Shown: positions 17,801-26,421 of the stretch, in pieces | Layout: the number at the start of each line of letters is the position of its first letter | How positions within the stretch are numbered: the first letter of the stretch is position 1 | Assembly (NCBI RefSeq): GCF_002959855.1 | Contig: NZ_PPDB01000002.1 | Coordinates: forward strand, 1-45,673 | From: Veillonella denticariosi JCM 15641 | GTDB lineage: Bacteria > Bacillota > Negativicutes > Veillonellales > Veillonellaceae | DNA: 45,673 bases | Direction of reading: 5' to 3' | Program-made: the position numbers and the translations under genes | Notes under the pieces: model-generated | The model's input: the letters and a program-made list of their open reading frames with translations, nothing else | Database searches by the model: none | What the model was told of the DNA's origin: nothing

Positions 17801-18568
17801 ATGAGCGGTTATGTGGAAAAGGGCGAAGTCGTTCGCAATGAGCAGATAGGTTCCGATGTATGGATTATGGATGTCCACGCACCGAAACAGGCAGCGGAGG
17901 CTAAGGTGGGACAGTTCTGTAATGTGCGCGTTACAGATTCTACGGCTCCATTGTTGCGTCGTCCTATCAGCTACGCCGGATTTGATGCGGAAAAGGGAAT
18001 AATTACCCTCTTGTACCGCGTCGTAGGTGCGGGAACGGATATTATGACTCGTCTCGTGCCCGGGGATAAGCTGGATTGTCTGGGGCCTTTGGGTAAACCT
18101 TTTATAACGTCCGAGAATATGCTTCTCGTAGGCGGCGGTGTCGGTATTGCACCGATGCTGTGCATCGCTTCTCATCTGAACGCGGATGAAGAGGCGCAGG
18201 TGATTTTAGGCTTCAGAAATGAATCGGAAACCTTTTGGGCGGATCTGTTTGCCGATACGCCCGTGAAAGTACATATCACAACTGATGACGGCAGTGTCGG
18301 TACGAAGGGCTTTCCGACGGCTGTCATGCCTGAACTGATTTGTGCGAATGCCTTTACATCCGTCATGACCTGCGGCCCTACGCCGATGATGAAAGGTGTT
18401 GCCCAGGTGGCGCGCGATCTTTCCGTGCCATGCCAGGTTTCATTGGAAGAGCGCATGGGTTGCGGTACCGGCGGTTGTCTCGGTTGTGCTTGTGACGGGG
18501 CAGGAGGTAAACGCTACAAGGTATGTAAAGACGGTCCCGTATTCCCCGCTGAGGAGGTGTTCTTTTAA
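17801..18568 (+). CDS. pyrK: Dihydroorotate dehydrogenase electron-transfer subunit
   Basis: A 255-residue iron-sulfur flavoprotein passing electrons from the PyrD flavin to NAD+. The FAD-binding RRPISYAG motif is near residue 50, the NAD-binding VGGGVGIAPML near 110, and a C-terminal [2Fe-2S] cluster motif reads CGTGGCLGC followed by C after 12 residues (C-x4-C-x2-C-x12-C). It overlaps pyrD by one base, fitting a 1:1 complex. GGAGTAAAAC precedes the ATG. Confidence 0.95.
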   Translation: MSGYVEKGEVVRNEQIGSDVWIMDVHAPKQAAEAKVGQFCNVRVTDSTAPLLRRPISYAGFDAEKGIITLLYRVVGAGTDIMTRLVPGDKLDCLGPLGKPFITSENMLLVGGGVGIAPMLCIASHLNADEEAQVILGFRNESETFWADLFADTPVKVHITTDDGSVGTKGFPTAVMPELICANAFTSVMTCGPTPMMKGVAQVARDLSVPCQVSLEERMGCGTGGCLGCACDGAGGKRYKVCKDGPVFPAEEVFF

Positions 18569-19518
18569 TGAGTGAACGCGATTTAAATAACACTGTTAGA
18601 CCAAATCCGAAGCTTGCCGTGGACTATTGCGGAATTAAGATGAAGAATCCTGTTATCGCCGCATCCGGTACATTCGGGAACGGACCGGAATATGCAGGCT
18701 ATTTGGATCTCAGTAATGAGGTAGGGGCCATTTCCGTTAAAGGATTGACCCCGAAGGGACGCCACGGTAATCCGGGGACCCGCATTTCGGAAACGCCGTC
18801 CGGCGTGTTGAACTGTATCGGACTTGAAAATCCAGGTGCGGAGCATTTTGTATCGGATGTTCTGCCTACCTTGAAGCAATACGATGTGCCGTTATTGGCG
18901 AATATGTCCGCCGGAACCATCGAGGAATTCGCCTGGATGGCGGAGACCCTTTCCGTAGACGGTATTGCCGGTCTTGAAGTCAATGTATCCTGTCCGAATG
19001 TCGCTTGTGAAGGCATGGCTTTCGGCGTCGATCCGAAGGTGGTGGAGCAGGTGACGAAGGCGGTTCGGAGGGTGACGAACAAGCCGGTTATCGTGAAACT
19101 TTCACCTAATGTTATGGATATCGTGGAAATCGCAAAGGCCGTCGAAGCAGGCGGTGGTGACGGGGTGAGCCTCATCAATACACTCTTGGGTATGGCTATC
19201 GATATTCATCGTCGTAAACCGGTGCTGGGGAATATCTATGGAGGACTCTCGGGGCCTGCCGTAAAACCTGTGGCACTTCGCATGGTGCATCAGGTCTATA
19301 AATCCGTGAACATTCCGATTATCGGTTTGGGCGGCATCATGACGGGAACGGATGCCGTCGAGTTCATGATGGCCGGTGCCTGTGCCGTTCAGGTGGGAAC
19401 CGCCACCATGGTGGATCCGACGGCAATCGGACGGATTGTACGAGAAATGGGCGATTATGTAGAACGATATAACCTGAACAGCATCGGCGATATCGTCGGG
19501 GCTGTTCATGATGCTTAA
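18568..19518 (+). CDS. pyrD: Dihydroorotate dehydrogenase B (NAD+), catalytic subunit
   Basis: A 316-residue class 1B FMN enzyme oxidising dihydroorotate to orotate in the cytoplasm. Visible family features are NPVIAASGTFGNG, the active-site loop NVSCPNV with its catalytic Cys, and the phosphate-binding GGIMTGTDAVEFMMAGA. Pairing with pyrK marks it as the NAD+-linked type suited to an anaerobe. It is the last gene of the operon; pyrE and pyrF are not in the window, so the pathway must be finished elsewhere. AGGAGGTG precedes the ATG. Confidence 0.96.
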   Translation: MSERDLNNTVRPNPKLAVDYCGIKMKNPVIAASGTFGNGPEYAGYLDLSNEVGAISVKGLTPKGRHGNPGTRISETPSGVLNCIGLENPGAEHFVSDVLPTLKQYDVPLLANMSAGTIEEFAWMAETLSVDGIAGLEVNVSCPNVACEGMAFGVDPKVVEQVTKAVRRVTNKPVIVKLSPNVMDIVEIAKAVEAGGGDGVSLINTLLGMAIDIHRRKPVLGNIYGGLSGPAVKPVALRMVHQVYKSVNIPIIGLGGIMTGTDAVEFMMAGACAVQVGTATMVDPTAIGRIVREMGDYVERYNLNSIGDIVGAVHDA

Positions 19519-19539
19519 ACCGGAAATTTTGGGCATAAC

Positions 19540-19572
19540 AAAAGACCTAGTATATAATGTACTAGGTCTTTT
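19540..19572. terminator. Bidirectional terminator between pyrD and the LysR gene
   Basis: AAAAGACCTAGTA and TACTAGGTCTTTT form a perfect 13-bp stem with a 7-nt loop, with A and T tracts on either side. It can serve the converging transcripts from both flanks. Confidence 0.9.
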
Positions 19573-19620
19573 CTTATCCTCATATCGTCTGGCTTAGGAT
19601 TAATCAATCGGCGAATGCTG

Positions 19621-20511
19621 TTATACATAGGCTTTATAGAAGTCGATAAATTGTTGCGCCACAGGGGAAAGTGAATGCCCTTTAAGCGTAATGAATGCTT
19701 TTTTAAAGTCTCCTGAGAATTCAGGTAATTTAATACGGGCCATCTTGCGGTGGTTGACCATTTCCTTCGCATCCATCGGAACGAGTGATACGGTACGTCC
19801 AGAAGATGCCCATTCGATGGCGGAACTCTTGGTGGTCGTAATAGCGATAGCGTTCAGTTGTGTCATGTCTGTCAGGCTTGATTGTATAATCATGCGTACC
19901 GAGCCGCCTGAGAGCGAGAGAGGACATTTTTTGATGTCATCCCATGTGATCGTATCGTGTTCTCGATCGGTCCAGAATACATCGCGTCGGAATATAGCAT
20001 ATAAATGTTCCTCCTGCGTGAGGAGAATGTCGAATTTGTCAGTATCAACCATTTGAATATTGGCTATGCCCAGCTCGGCACTGCCGTTGATGAGTTGGCT
20101 CACGACATTTGTCATGAGTCCTTCGTAGATTTCAAAGTGTACCGATGGATATTTTATGGAAAAAGCCGGCAAGTACTGTTGTACAATCGGTGTAGATCGG
20201 GAGGCGGATGTTGCGATACGCAATGTGCCCTCAATGCGTGAGTTTAACTGCTGAACCGCATTGTACGTGGACTCTTCAATCGAGCATAGTTGCTGCGCTT
20301 TTTCATAGAAAATCTTGCCTGCATCGGTGAGTTGTAAATTAGTCCCTCGTTGTCCCCGTTTGATATTGATGAGCTGCGCTCCGAACTCAGCCTCTAAATA
20401 TTTTAACTGTTTACTTAAAGCGGGCTGTGTAATATGCAGAATTTCTGCAGCCTGTGTCATATTGCCAGTTTGAACGAGGGTAATAAAGTTGTGGTAATAA
20501 GATGTATCCAT
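19621..20511 (-). CDS. LysR-family transcriptional regulator
   Basis: A 296-residue LysR-type regulator. An N-terminal winged helix-turn-helix (residues ~3-60: FITLVQTGNMTQAAEILHIT, QPALSKQLKYLE) is followed by a periplasmic-binding-like effector domain (~90-290). GGGAGATC precedes the ATG on the minus strand. It is divergent from the small gene at 20706, the usual setting for a LysR target, with 170-195 bp between them. The effector cannot be told from sequence. Confidence 0.92.
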   Translation of the reverse strand: MDTSYYHNFITLVQTGNMTQAAEILHITQPALSKQLKYLEAEFGAQLINIKRGQRGTNLQLTDAGKIFYEKAQQLCSIEESTYNAVQQLNSRIEGTLRIATSASRSTPIVQQYLPAFSIKYPSVHFEIYEGLMTNVVSQLINGSAELGIANIQMVDTDKFDILLTQEEHLYAIFRRDVFWTDREHDTITWDDIKKCPLSLSGGSVRMIIQSSLTDMTQLNAIAITTTKSSAIEWASSGRTVSLVPMDAKEMVNHRKMARIKLPEFSGDFKKAFITLKGHSLSPVAQQFIDFYKAYV

Positions 20512-20581
20512 GTGATCTCCCTATTATACATAAAACAGATAATAAAAATTTATAACTGACAAAACAATCGTTATTTCACAT

Positions 20582-20608
20582 TTTACAGAAAGCTATATAT
20601 ACTATACA
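20582..20608 (+). promoter_or_regulatory. Possible promoter of the small basic gene
   Basis: TTTACA (20582-20587) and TATACA (20603-20608) are 15 bp apart, shorter than ideal. Several overlapping TATA-like hexamers occur at 20594-20608. Only a weak call. Confidence 0.3.
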
Positions 20609-20657
20609 GCAGAAACGAGATACAAAACAAAATCAATATAAAAAGTTTTGTTTATCT

Positions 20658-20674
20658 CATTAAAAATTTTAATG
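20658..20674. repeat. 17-bp perfect palindrome upstream of the small basic gene
   Basis: CATTAAAAATTTTAATG is an exact 8-1-8 inverted repeat. It lies 7 bases before the GTG at 20682 and 31 before the ATG at 20706. It could be an operator for a dimeric regulator, such as the divergent LysR protein. Confidence 0.45.
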
Positions 20675-20705
20675 TGTTTCTGTGAGCAAGAAAGTGGGTA
20701 CTATT

Positions 20706-20891
20706 ATGGGCGTAGTAAAAAGAACTTTAAAACAGGCAATGCGTAATTGGGAAGCACGTAAGCTAATGACTGCACACAATTCCGTTAATCGTAAAAAACA
20801 ATTGGAACGGGTATGGCCTCATCCGTTGACTTCCGAAAAACGTCGTCAACTAGGGCAGGGTGTTTTAAGTTTAGGTCGCCATAGCGGCTAA
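20706..20891 (+). CDS. Small highly basic protein of unknown function
   Basis: A 61-residue protein from ATG 20706 (or 69 from GTG 20682), rich in Arg and Lys (VVKRTLKQAMRNWEARKL, NRKKQLERVWPHPL, EKRRQLGQG). No signal peptide, membrane helix or Cys motif is seen. A role in nucleic-acid or ribosome binding is possible from charge alone. Neither start has a good ribosome-binding site: AGAAAGTGGG lies before the ATG and nothing convincing before the GTG. Codon use resembles neighbouring genes. It is divergent from the LysR gene and convergent with the YigZ gene. Confidence 0.55.
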   Translation: MGVVKRTLKQAMRNWEARKLMTAHNSVNRKKQLERVWPHPLTSEKRRQLGQGVLSLGRHSG

Positions 20892-20925
20892 TCATTACAT
20901 TTGATTTTGTATCAGCTGTAATCGT

Positions 20926-21576
20926 TTAGTTTAACGGCAGTACCACTTCAATAGAATCTAAAATTTCGCAAGTTGCAGCTCCATGACTGAGGTCTTGGAG
21001 CTCTTTTTGCGCCCGCTCCATATCATCAGGGGGCACTAAAATCGTCAATGTTACGTGTTCGTTGAATAAGGCATCATAATGGAACTGTTGATCTTGTAAA
21101 TAGCGTTCTATTGCACCATATAAAGGGTAATCAATCGTCACCTGCAGTTGTGCTCGTGTCGTATGTAGTTCTTTCGGTGCAAGGCGCAATGTTTCCGCAA
21201 CGGAGTGTGAATATGCCCGAATCAAACCGCCTGCGCCCAATTTTATGCCGCCGAAATAGCGTGTGACCACGACGGTCACATTTGTAATACCCGTTTTTTT
21301 GAGTACTTCCAACATCGGTTTACCTGCCGTGCCGGACGGTTCTCCGTTATCGGAGGAACGTTGCTGTTCCTGTTTCGGGCCGATGGCAAAGGCCGTGCAG
21401 TTGTGGCGGGCATCCCAGAATTCCTTGTTAATGCGGGCGATAAATTCTTGTGCTTCGGTCTCCGTCGTACAAGGAGAGACGGTCGTAATAAAACGTGACT
21501 TTTCAACTATATACTCGTGACGGAATTCTTTGGCGACAGAGGTAAACTCTATGGTAGGGATTGTTGATTCTGACAT
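20926..21576 (-). CDS. YigZ/IMPACT family protein
   Basis: A 216-residue member of the YigZ (UPF0029) family related to eukaryotic IMPACT. The N-terminal domain shows EYIVEKSRFITTVSP, DARHNCTAFAIG, SDNGEPSGTAGKPML, VVVTRYFGGIKLGAGGL and ending AETL at ~140. The smaller C-terminal domain has the ferredoxin-like fold of the family (DYPLYGAIERYLQ). The bacterial function is not established; nucleic-acid or translation-factor binding has been suggested. AAGGAGGTGAATAT precedes the ATG on the minus strand. Confidence 0.92.
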   Translation of the reverse strand: MSESTIPTIEFTSVAKEFRHEYIVEKSRFITTVSPCTTETEAQEFIARINKEFWDARHNCTAFAIGPKQEQQRSSDNGEPSGTAGKPMLEVLKKTGITNVTVVVTRYFGGIKLGAGGLIRAYSHSVAETLRLAPKELHTTRAQLQVTIDYPLYGAIERYLQDQQFHYDALFNEHVTLTILVPPDDMERAQKELQDLSHGAATCEILDSIEVVLPLN

Positions 21577-21662
21577 ATATTCACCTCCTTAAGAATCAAT
21601 CTATATATTTATTCATCATCACTTTATTATAATCTATTTATGAAGGCTATGTATAGGCTGAA

Positions 21663-21684
21663 AGAATAACCCTAGAATAACCCT
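21663..21684. repeat. Tandem 11-bp repeat upstream of copA
   Basis: AGAATAACCCT occurs twice in direct succession (21663-21673 and 21674-21684), ending 17 bp before the copA -35 box. The 11-bp period places the copies on the same face of the helix, as expected for a two-site binding element. It does not look like the dyad sites of CueR or CopY. Confidence 0.5.
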
Positions 21685-21701
21685 GTATATTTAGTAGGAT
21701 A

Positions 21702-21729
21702 TTGACTAAGTGAGAATCTGTGTTATTAT
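21702..21729 (+). promoter_or_regulatory. copA promoter
   Basis: TTGACT (21702-21707), a 16-bp spacer and TATTAT (21724-21729). A start near 21736 leaves a ~70-nt leader before the ATG at 21808. Confidence 0.6.
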
Positions 21730-21807
21730 AAAATTATAATTAATTATATGTAAGCATATATTCATTTAATGTGAATACCGTTATAGATAGAAGAAAGAAG
21801 TGTATAT

Positions 21808-23979
21808 ATGAGCGGCAGAAAACAAGAATTTGATATTACGGGGATGCACTGTGCGGCCTGCGTCAAGCGGGTTGAAAATGTGGTGTCCAAGGTTGACGGG
21901 GTAGCCTCCGTGAAAGTCAATCTGTTGACGCGTAAGGGCAGTGTGGAATATGCAGACGGTGCAAACGTAGAACCGCAACAGATTATCGATGCCATTACAA
22001 ATATCGGATTTGGGGCGACTGAAGCGGATGAAACAAAACAGGAAATTGAAAAGGTGAATTTAAAACCTCATATCATCCGACTTGTCATAGCCGCATGTAT
22101 GGCGATACCGATGATGATTAATATGACATTGCATCGCTTCGGTTTTGAGGCTCTACCGGTATGGGTGGAGTTTGTCCTTGCTACTATTGCTCAGTTCGGA
22201 CCGGGACTCATGTTCTATAAGAGTGCGTGGAGCGCTGTCAAAAATGGGGCGCTTACCATGGATGTTCTCGTGGTGATGGGCACATCGGTGGCGTATCTTT
22301 TCAGTATTTATAACTGGCAATTTCATCCGGAATTAGGTGCTCACGGCATCTACTTTGAAACCTCCGCATGGCTTATCACATTTATCCTCCTCGGTAAACT
22401 ATTAGAGGAAATCGCGAAAGGACGTACATCTGAGGCTCTTCAGAAATTGATCGCCTTGCAACCGGCGACGGCTCACGTATTGCGGGACGGCGAATTCGTG
22501 GATATTCCTACATCAAAGGTCGTGGCCGGAGATGTGGTTCAGGTGCGGGCCGGTGAAAAAATTCCTGTAGACGGCATTGTGACGGACGGTTACTCCACCG
22601 TGGATGAGGCGATGCTCACCGGTGAAAGCTTGCCGGTAGAAAAACAGGTCGGTTCCGAGGTTATCGGGGCTACGATTAACTTGAGCGGTGCTTTCACAAT
22701 GGAAGCGAAACGCATCGGTTCCGATACAATGCTGTCTCAAATCATCAAGGTCGTGGAGGAAGCACAAACATCGAAGGCGTCGATACAACGTATTGCCGAT
22801 GTGGTGGCACAATATTTCGTACCGACCGTTATCGGCCTTGCCGTATTGACCGGTTTGATATGGTATTTTATCATGGGCGACAGCCTCAATGTGGCACTTA
22901 TCAATGCGACGGCTGTTCTCGTCATCGCCTGCCCATGCGCCTTGGGCCTTGCGACACCGACATCGATTATGGTCGGATCCGGACTTGGGGCGGAGCATGG
23001 CGTTCTCATTAAAAGTGCGGAATATCTTGAAAAAGCAGGTAAACTGAATGCTGTCGTTATGGATAAGACCGGCACACTCACACAAGGTGTTCTCGATGTG
23101 ACGGCTTTCAAAAATTATAGCGGCGATGAAGCGCGCAATATGAATCTCATGATGGCCCTTGAACAAGGTACATCGCATCCGATTGCGAAGGCTATGGTGT
23201 ATTACGGTGAGGATCGTGGCTATAAGTCCGGTGTAGAACTGGGATCCTTTGCAGATGTGCCGGGAAAAGGTTTACAAGGCTCATATCAAGGTGTGTCCGT
23301 TCAGCTGGGGCATAGTCGCTGGATGGCGGAATTAGGCTATGATTTGAGTGCTGTTGAAGAGGACATACTCACTTATGAATCGCAGGGGGCCTCTGTTTCG
23401 TTGTTGGCCGTAGACGGTGTGATTACCGCACTTTGGGCCGTAGAGGATGAGTTGCGTCCTGAAACTGTTTCCGTAGTGAAAGAATTACAATCTCAAGGTA
23501 TCGAGGTATGGATGCTTACGGGCGACAATCGACGTACTGCGGAATACATTGCGAAACAGGCGGGGATTTCCCATGTCATCGCAGAAGTATTACCACAGGA
23601 CAAGGCAAGCAAGGTCAAAGAATTACAAGATAAAGGCCTCGTGGTCGGTATGGTCGGGGACGGCATCAATGATGCGCCGGCCCTTGTGACGGCGGATATC
23701 GGGTTTGCCATCGGCAGCGGTACGGATATCGCTGTAGAAGCGGCGGATATCGTTCTCGTACGCAATGATTTACATACACTGGTGCAGGCCGTACACCTCA
23801 GCCGCAAGACCATGACGAATATCAAGCAAAATCTGTTCTGGGCGTTGATTTTTAACTGTATCGGTATTCCGTTGGCCGCTGTGGGGGCTTTAAATCCTAT
23901 GATTGCCGGTACGGCGATGGCGTTCAGCTCTGTAACGGTCGTAAGTAATTCGCTTCGTTTAAAACGGGCTAAGATATAA
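21808..23979 (+). CDS. copA: Copper-translocating P1B-type ATPase
   Basis: A 723-residue P-type ATPase exporting Cu(I) across the inner membrane. One N-terminal heavy-metal domain has the metal site GMHCAAC (Cys15, Cys18). Membrane helices surround the transport motif CPC at residues 375-377, the signature of copper/silver pumps. Other landmarks are the actuator TGES, phosphorylated Asp419 in DKTGTLT, the P1B-specific HP of [18 protein letters not shown] and [12 protein letters not shown]. Length is typical for a single-HMA CopA. It is monocistronic: no chaperone (copZ) or regulator gene adjoins it. Confidence 0.95.
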   Translation: MSGRKQEFDITGMHCAACVKRVENVVSKVDGVASVKVNLLTRKGSVEYADGANVEPQQIIDAITNIGFGATEADETKQEIEKVNLKPHIIRLVIAACMAIPMMINMTLHRFGFEALPVWVEFVLATIAQFGPGLMFYKSAWSAVKNGALTMDVLVVMGTSVAYLFSIYNWQFHPELGAHGIYFETSAWLITFILLGKLLEEIAKGRTSEALQKLIALQPATAHVLRDGEFVDIPTSKVVAGDVVQVRAGEKIPVDGIVTDGYSTVDEAMLTGESLPVEKQVGSEVIGATINLSGAFTMEAKRIGSDTMLSQIIKVVEEAQTSKASIQRIADVVAQYFVPTVIGLAVLTGLIWYFIMGDSLNVALINATAVLVIACPCALGLATPTSIMVGSGLGAEHGVLIKSAEYLEKAGKLNAVVMDKTGTLTQGVLDVTAFKNYSGDEARNMNLMMALEQGTSHPIAKAMVYYGEDRGYKSGVELGSFADVPGKGLQGSYQGVSVQLGHSRWMAELGYDLSAVEEDILTYESQGASVSLLAVDGVITALWAVEDELRPETVSVVKELQSQGIEVWMLTGDNRRTAEYIAKQAGISHVIAEVLPQDKASKVKELQDKGLVVGMVGDGINDAPALVTADIGFAIGSGTDIAVEAADIVLVRNDLHTLVQAVHLSRKTMTNIKQNLFWALIFNCIGIPLAAVGALNPMIAGTAMAFSSVTVVSNSLRLKRAKI

Positions 23980-24040
23980 GCCGAAGAACAATGTGGGGAT
24001 AGGATATACTCCATATGTCGATGAGATTATTTTAATAAAG

Positions 24041-24095
24041 AACACCTGTGCGACTGTCGGTCTTAATGATCGAATGCAATCGCATAGGTGTTTTT
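24041..24095 (+). terminator. Intrinsic terminator after copA
   Basis: AACACCTGTGCGACT (24041-24055) pairs with AATCGCATAGGTGTT with two G-U wobbles, then T residues follow. It separates copA from the ECF gene. Confidence 0.8.
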
Positions 24096-24134
24096 AATTC
24101 CTATGAACTCGGTATTTTTAGAGCGTGTATGATT

Positions 24135-24143
24135 TGGTATACT
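24135..24143 (+). promoter_or_regulatory. Extended -10 promoter of the ECF S-component gene
   Basis: TGGTATACT is a good extended -10 element about 50 bases before the ATG. No clear -35 box is present, as with the TGGTATAAT promoter at 4117. Confidence 0.5.
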
Positions 24144-24192
24144 GAATATAGTTAATAATAGGATAATTATATAAAAAGAGAGGCGTTTACAT

Positions 24193-24720
24193 ATGAAATT
24201 AAATACCCGTGATATTGTATATATCGGTTTTATTGCAGCTCTATGTGCCGTAGCTACGACGATACGCGTTGAAATTCCCGGCGGTGCCATGGTGCATCTC
24301 GGATCGGCGGCGCTTTTTACGACGTCTATTTTATTCGGCGGTTTATATGGCGGATTGGGCGCGGCTATCGGGTCGGCTTTATTTGATTTATTCGGCGGAC
24401 ATACGCAATACATCGTATTTTCGTTCTTTATCAAGGGGGTAGCCGGATTTATTGTAGGCGGGATGACAGCCGGTTATTTGCCTCCGTCTATCAATAAACC
24501 GACGGCGTCCTTCGGTCGCATTCTCGCGGCGCTTATCATCGGTGCTCTTTGGACTGCGTTTGGCTACTTCCTTGCTTGGTGGTTTGTTCTTGAAAGCGCC
24601 GTTGTGGCGGCAAGCAAGATTCAATATTCCTTGATTACCAGTGCAGCGGGGATTGTTGTCGCTATTGTGTTGACTCCTAAACTACAGGCTGTAGTGCGGA
24701 GATTGTTTACGAAGAACTGA
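24193..24720 (+). CDS. ECF transporter substrate-binding (S) component
   Basis: A 175-residue integral membrane protein with five to six hydrophobic segments (YIGFIAALCAVATTI, LFTTSILFGGLYGGLGAAIG, FIKGVAGFIVGGM, ILAALIIGALWTAFGYFLAWW, AAGIVVAIVLT). The early helix, the G-rich GGLYGGLGAAIGSALFDLFGG loop and the length fit ECF S-components, which bind a vitamin or related micronutrient and share an energising EcfA-A'-T module. No ecfA or ecfT gene is nearby, so it would use a module encoded elsewhere. I see no riboswitch in its short leader, so the substrate is not predicted. Confidence 0.75.
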   Translation: MKLNTRDIVYIGFIAALCAVATTIRVEIPGGAMVHLGSAALFTTSILFGGLYGGLGAAIGSALFDLFGGHTQYIVFSFFIKGVAGFIVGGMTAGYLPPSINKPTASFGRILAALIIGALWTAFGYFLAWWFVLESAVVAASKIQYSLITSAAGIVVAIVLTPKLQAVVRRLFTKN

Positions 24721-24770
24721 ATAAATGAGCCGCCATCTCTAACTGTTTTTAGAGATGGCGGCTCATTTAT
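24721..24770. terminator. Strong bidirectional terminator
   Basis: ATAAATGAGCCGCCATCTCT pairs perfectly with AGAGATGGCGGCTCATTTAT around a short T-rich loop (stem about 21 bp). It lies between the converging ECF and RclA-like genes and can end both transcripts. Confidence 0.92.
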
Positions 24771-24810
24771 TGTGTTCTATTTTTACATATTGTACAGATG
24801 ATTTATATAC

Positions 24811-26136
24811 TTAGAAATTACAGAGGTCATTTAAGTTCTCAGCCATAGTAGGGTGTGTAAATATCTGGTTTTTGAAATAGGTATATGGAATAGCGTTATC
24901 CATCGCCATTTTTATGAGATTGATAAGTTCTTCAGAGCTTTGAGAATACAGTGTAGCGCCGAGTATTAAATCATTTTCTGTATTTACTACGATTTTAAAA
25001 ACGCCCTTTAGATTATTGTTTACATGGGCTCTAGGCATTGTAGCAACGAGGAGTTCTTTCGTTTTAACCGTATAGCCTTTGTCGATGGCTTCCGCCTCTG
25101 TAAAACCGACACGGGAGAGTGGAGGTGTTAAGAAGGTTGTGTGTGGCACATTTTTTCGATCCTTTAATGTATATTGTCCTGTACCTGTTAGTGCACCGAA
25201 GACGATTCGGAAATCATCGAGGGATACATAGGTGAACTGAGGGCCGCCGTTTACATCGCCTACGGCGTAGACGCCCGGAACGGAGCTTTCACATGTATCA
25301 TTGACAATAACGGCACCACGTTCGTTGGTGATAATATCCGTATGTTCCAGTCCGATATTCGCTGTATTTGCCTTGCGACCTGTGGCGTAAAGGACAGCAT
25401 CAAAGGTATAGTTTTTATTATCCGCCGTAATGACCGGTTTATCAGCATCATTTGATACGGAGTCTAATTTGACAGCATTGAAAATGGTGATTCCCTGTTC
25501 TTTTAAATACTCATTTGCTAATTGCTGAACGATGGGTTCTTCTCGTTTTAAAATAGAGAAATCGATATTAAAAACAGTTACCTTGGTACCTAGCTTGGCG
25601 TACAAGCTTGCAAATTCAAGACCTATAGGGCCGGCGCCGATAATGCCTAATGTGCCTGGCCGAGGTGATAGCTGTTGAATTTCTGTACTGTTATAGAAGC
25701 CTTTAGCGGTGTCAATTCCTTGAATGTCCGGTTTGATTGCTATAGCACCTGTATTAATAACGATGGTATCAGCGGCTAATTTAATGTTCTCATCACCGGC
25801 CGTTACCGAAATTTCCTTATTGCCCGAGAATTCGCCATGGCCTGTATAGACATCGACATGAGGATTTGTATTAAGCATATCAAAATTTTTATTTCGTAAT
25901 CGCGATGTAACAACCTCACGTTGGGCCAGTACCTGATCGTAGGATAAGCCTTTTGAGGCGGCCATAATCATCGCCTTTGTCGGAATACAAGCGATATTAA
26001 TACATGTGCCGCCGTACATAAGAGGATTTTCTTCAATCATGGCTACAGATTTTCCCATAGAGCCTAGTTTTGCAGCTAAGGTTTTTCCGGCCTTACCGAA
26101 GCCGAGAATTATGATATCGTATTGTTTAGTGGTCAT
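24811..26136 (-). CDS. RclA/Har-type flavin disulfide reductase (probable hypothiocyanous acid reductase)
   Basis: A 441-residue FAD/NAD(P)H disulfide oxidoreductase. It has an N-terminal GFGKAGKTLA dinucleotide site and the redox disulfide GGTCINIACIPTK with Cys45 and Cys50. The second nucleotide site is IIGAGPIGLEFASLYAKLG (~170), with YAVGDVNGGPQ near 290. The C terminus reads IFTHPTMAENLNDL with the active-site His. The CINIxCIPTK form and the C terminus fit the RclA/YkgC group better than lipoamide dehydrogenase or mercuric reductase (CxNxGCxPSK, and MerA has extra C-terminal Cys). Family members in E. coli and streptococci reduce hypothiocyanous acid, the oxidant made by lactoperoxidase in saliva, which would suit an oral bacterium. 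AAAGGAGATAGTCC precedes the ATG on the minus strand. Confidence 0.82.
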   Translation of the reverse strand: MTTKQYDIIILGFGKAGKTLAAKLGSMGKSVAMIEENPLMYGGTCINIACIPTKAMIMAASKGLSYDQVLAQREVVTSRLRNKNFDMLNTNPHVDVYTGHGEFSGNKEISVTAGDENIKLAADTIVINTGAIAIKPDIQGIDTAKGFYNSTEIQQLSPRPGTLGIIGAGPIGLEFASLYAKLGTKVTVFNIDFSILKREEPIVQQLANEYLKEQGITIFNAVKLDSVSNDADKPVITADNKNYTFDAVLYATGRKANTANIGLEHTDIITNERGAVIVNDTCESSVPGVYAVGDVNGGPQFTYVSLDDFRIVFGALTGTGQYTLKDRKNVPHTTFLTPPLSRVGFTEAEAIDKGYTVKTKELLVATMPRAHVNNNLKGVFKIVVNTENDLILGATLYSQSSEELINLIKMAMDNAIPYTYFKNQIFTHPTMAENLNDLCNF

Positions 26137-26234
26137 GGACTATCTCCTTTATATTGAAAATATTAGATGTATATATTATAGCATATTATTATAGATATAA
26201 AAGCAGTAAAAAGAAAATAATATCATTTAATAAA

Positions 26235-26322
26235 AGGCGGAACTGGGGCATAAATTTTTGAGGCTATGGTCACCTTCGGACGCACTATTAAGTCTGTCCC
26301 GTTTATTTATAACGATTCGCCT
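26235..26322. repeat. Imperfect inverted-repeat / structured element between divergent genes
   Basis: AGGCGGA (26235-26241) can pair with TTCGCCT (26316-26322), ATAAAT (26250-26255) with ATTTAT (26305-26310), and CGGAC (26277-26281) with GTCTG (26292-26296). The three pairings nest. GGAACTGGGGC just inside the left arm is G-rich and unlike its AT-rich surroundings. It may be a structured RNA in the leader of the minus-strand gene or the relic of a small mobile repeat. Confidence 0.3.
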
Positions 26323-26352
26323 CTATGAAACCTGTGTGTTAAGTAAATCTAC

Positions 26353-26381
26353 TTGACACATCTTTTTTTATCCTGTATCAT
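26353..26381 (+). promoter_or_regulatory. Promoter of the ylxM-ffh operon
   Basis: TTGACA (26353-26358), a 17-bp spacer and TATCAT (26376-26381) are close to consensus. The start would be near 26388, ~35 bases before ylxM. Confidence 0.75.
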
Positions 26382-26421
26382 ATGTAAAGTAATATAACTT
26401 GACAGTGATGGAGGTGGCCAA

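Noticed and set aside
24811-26136. Mercuric reductase or dihydrolipoamide dehydrogenase
   Set aside because: The redox motif is CINIACIPTK rather than CxNxGCxPSK, there is no C-terminal Cys pair, and no mer or 2-oxoacid dehydrogenase genes are nearby.
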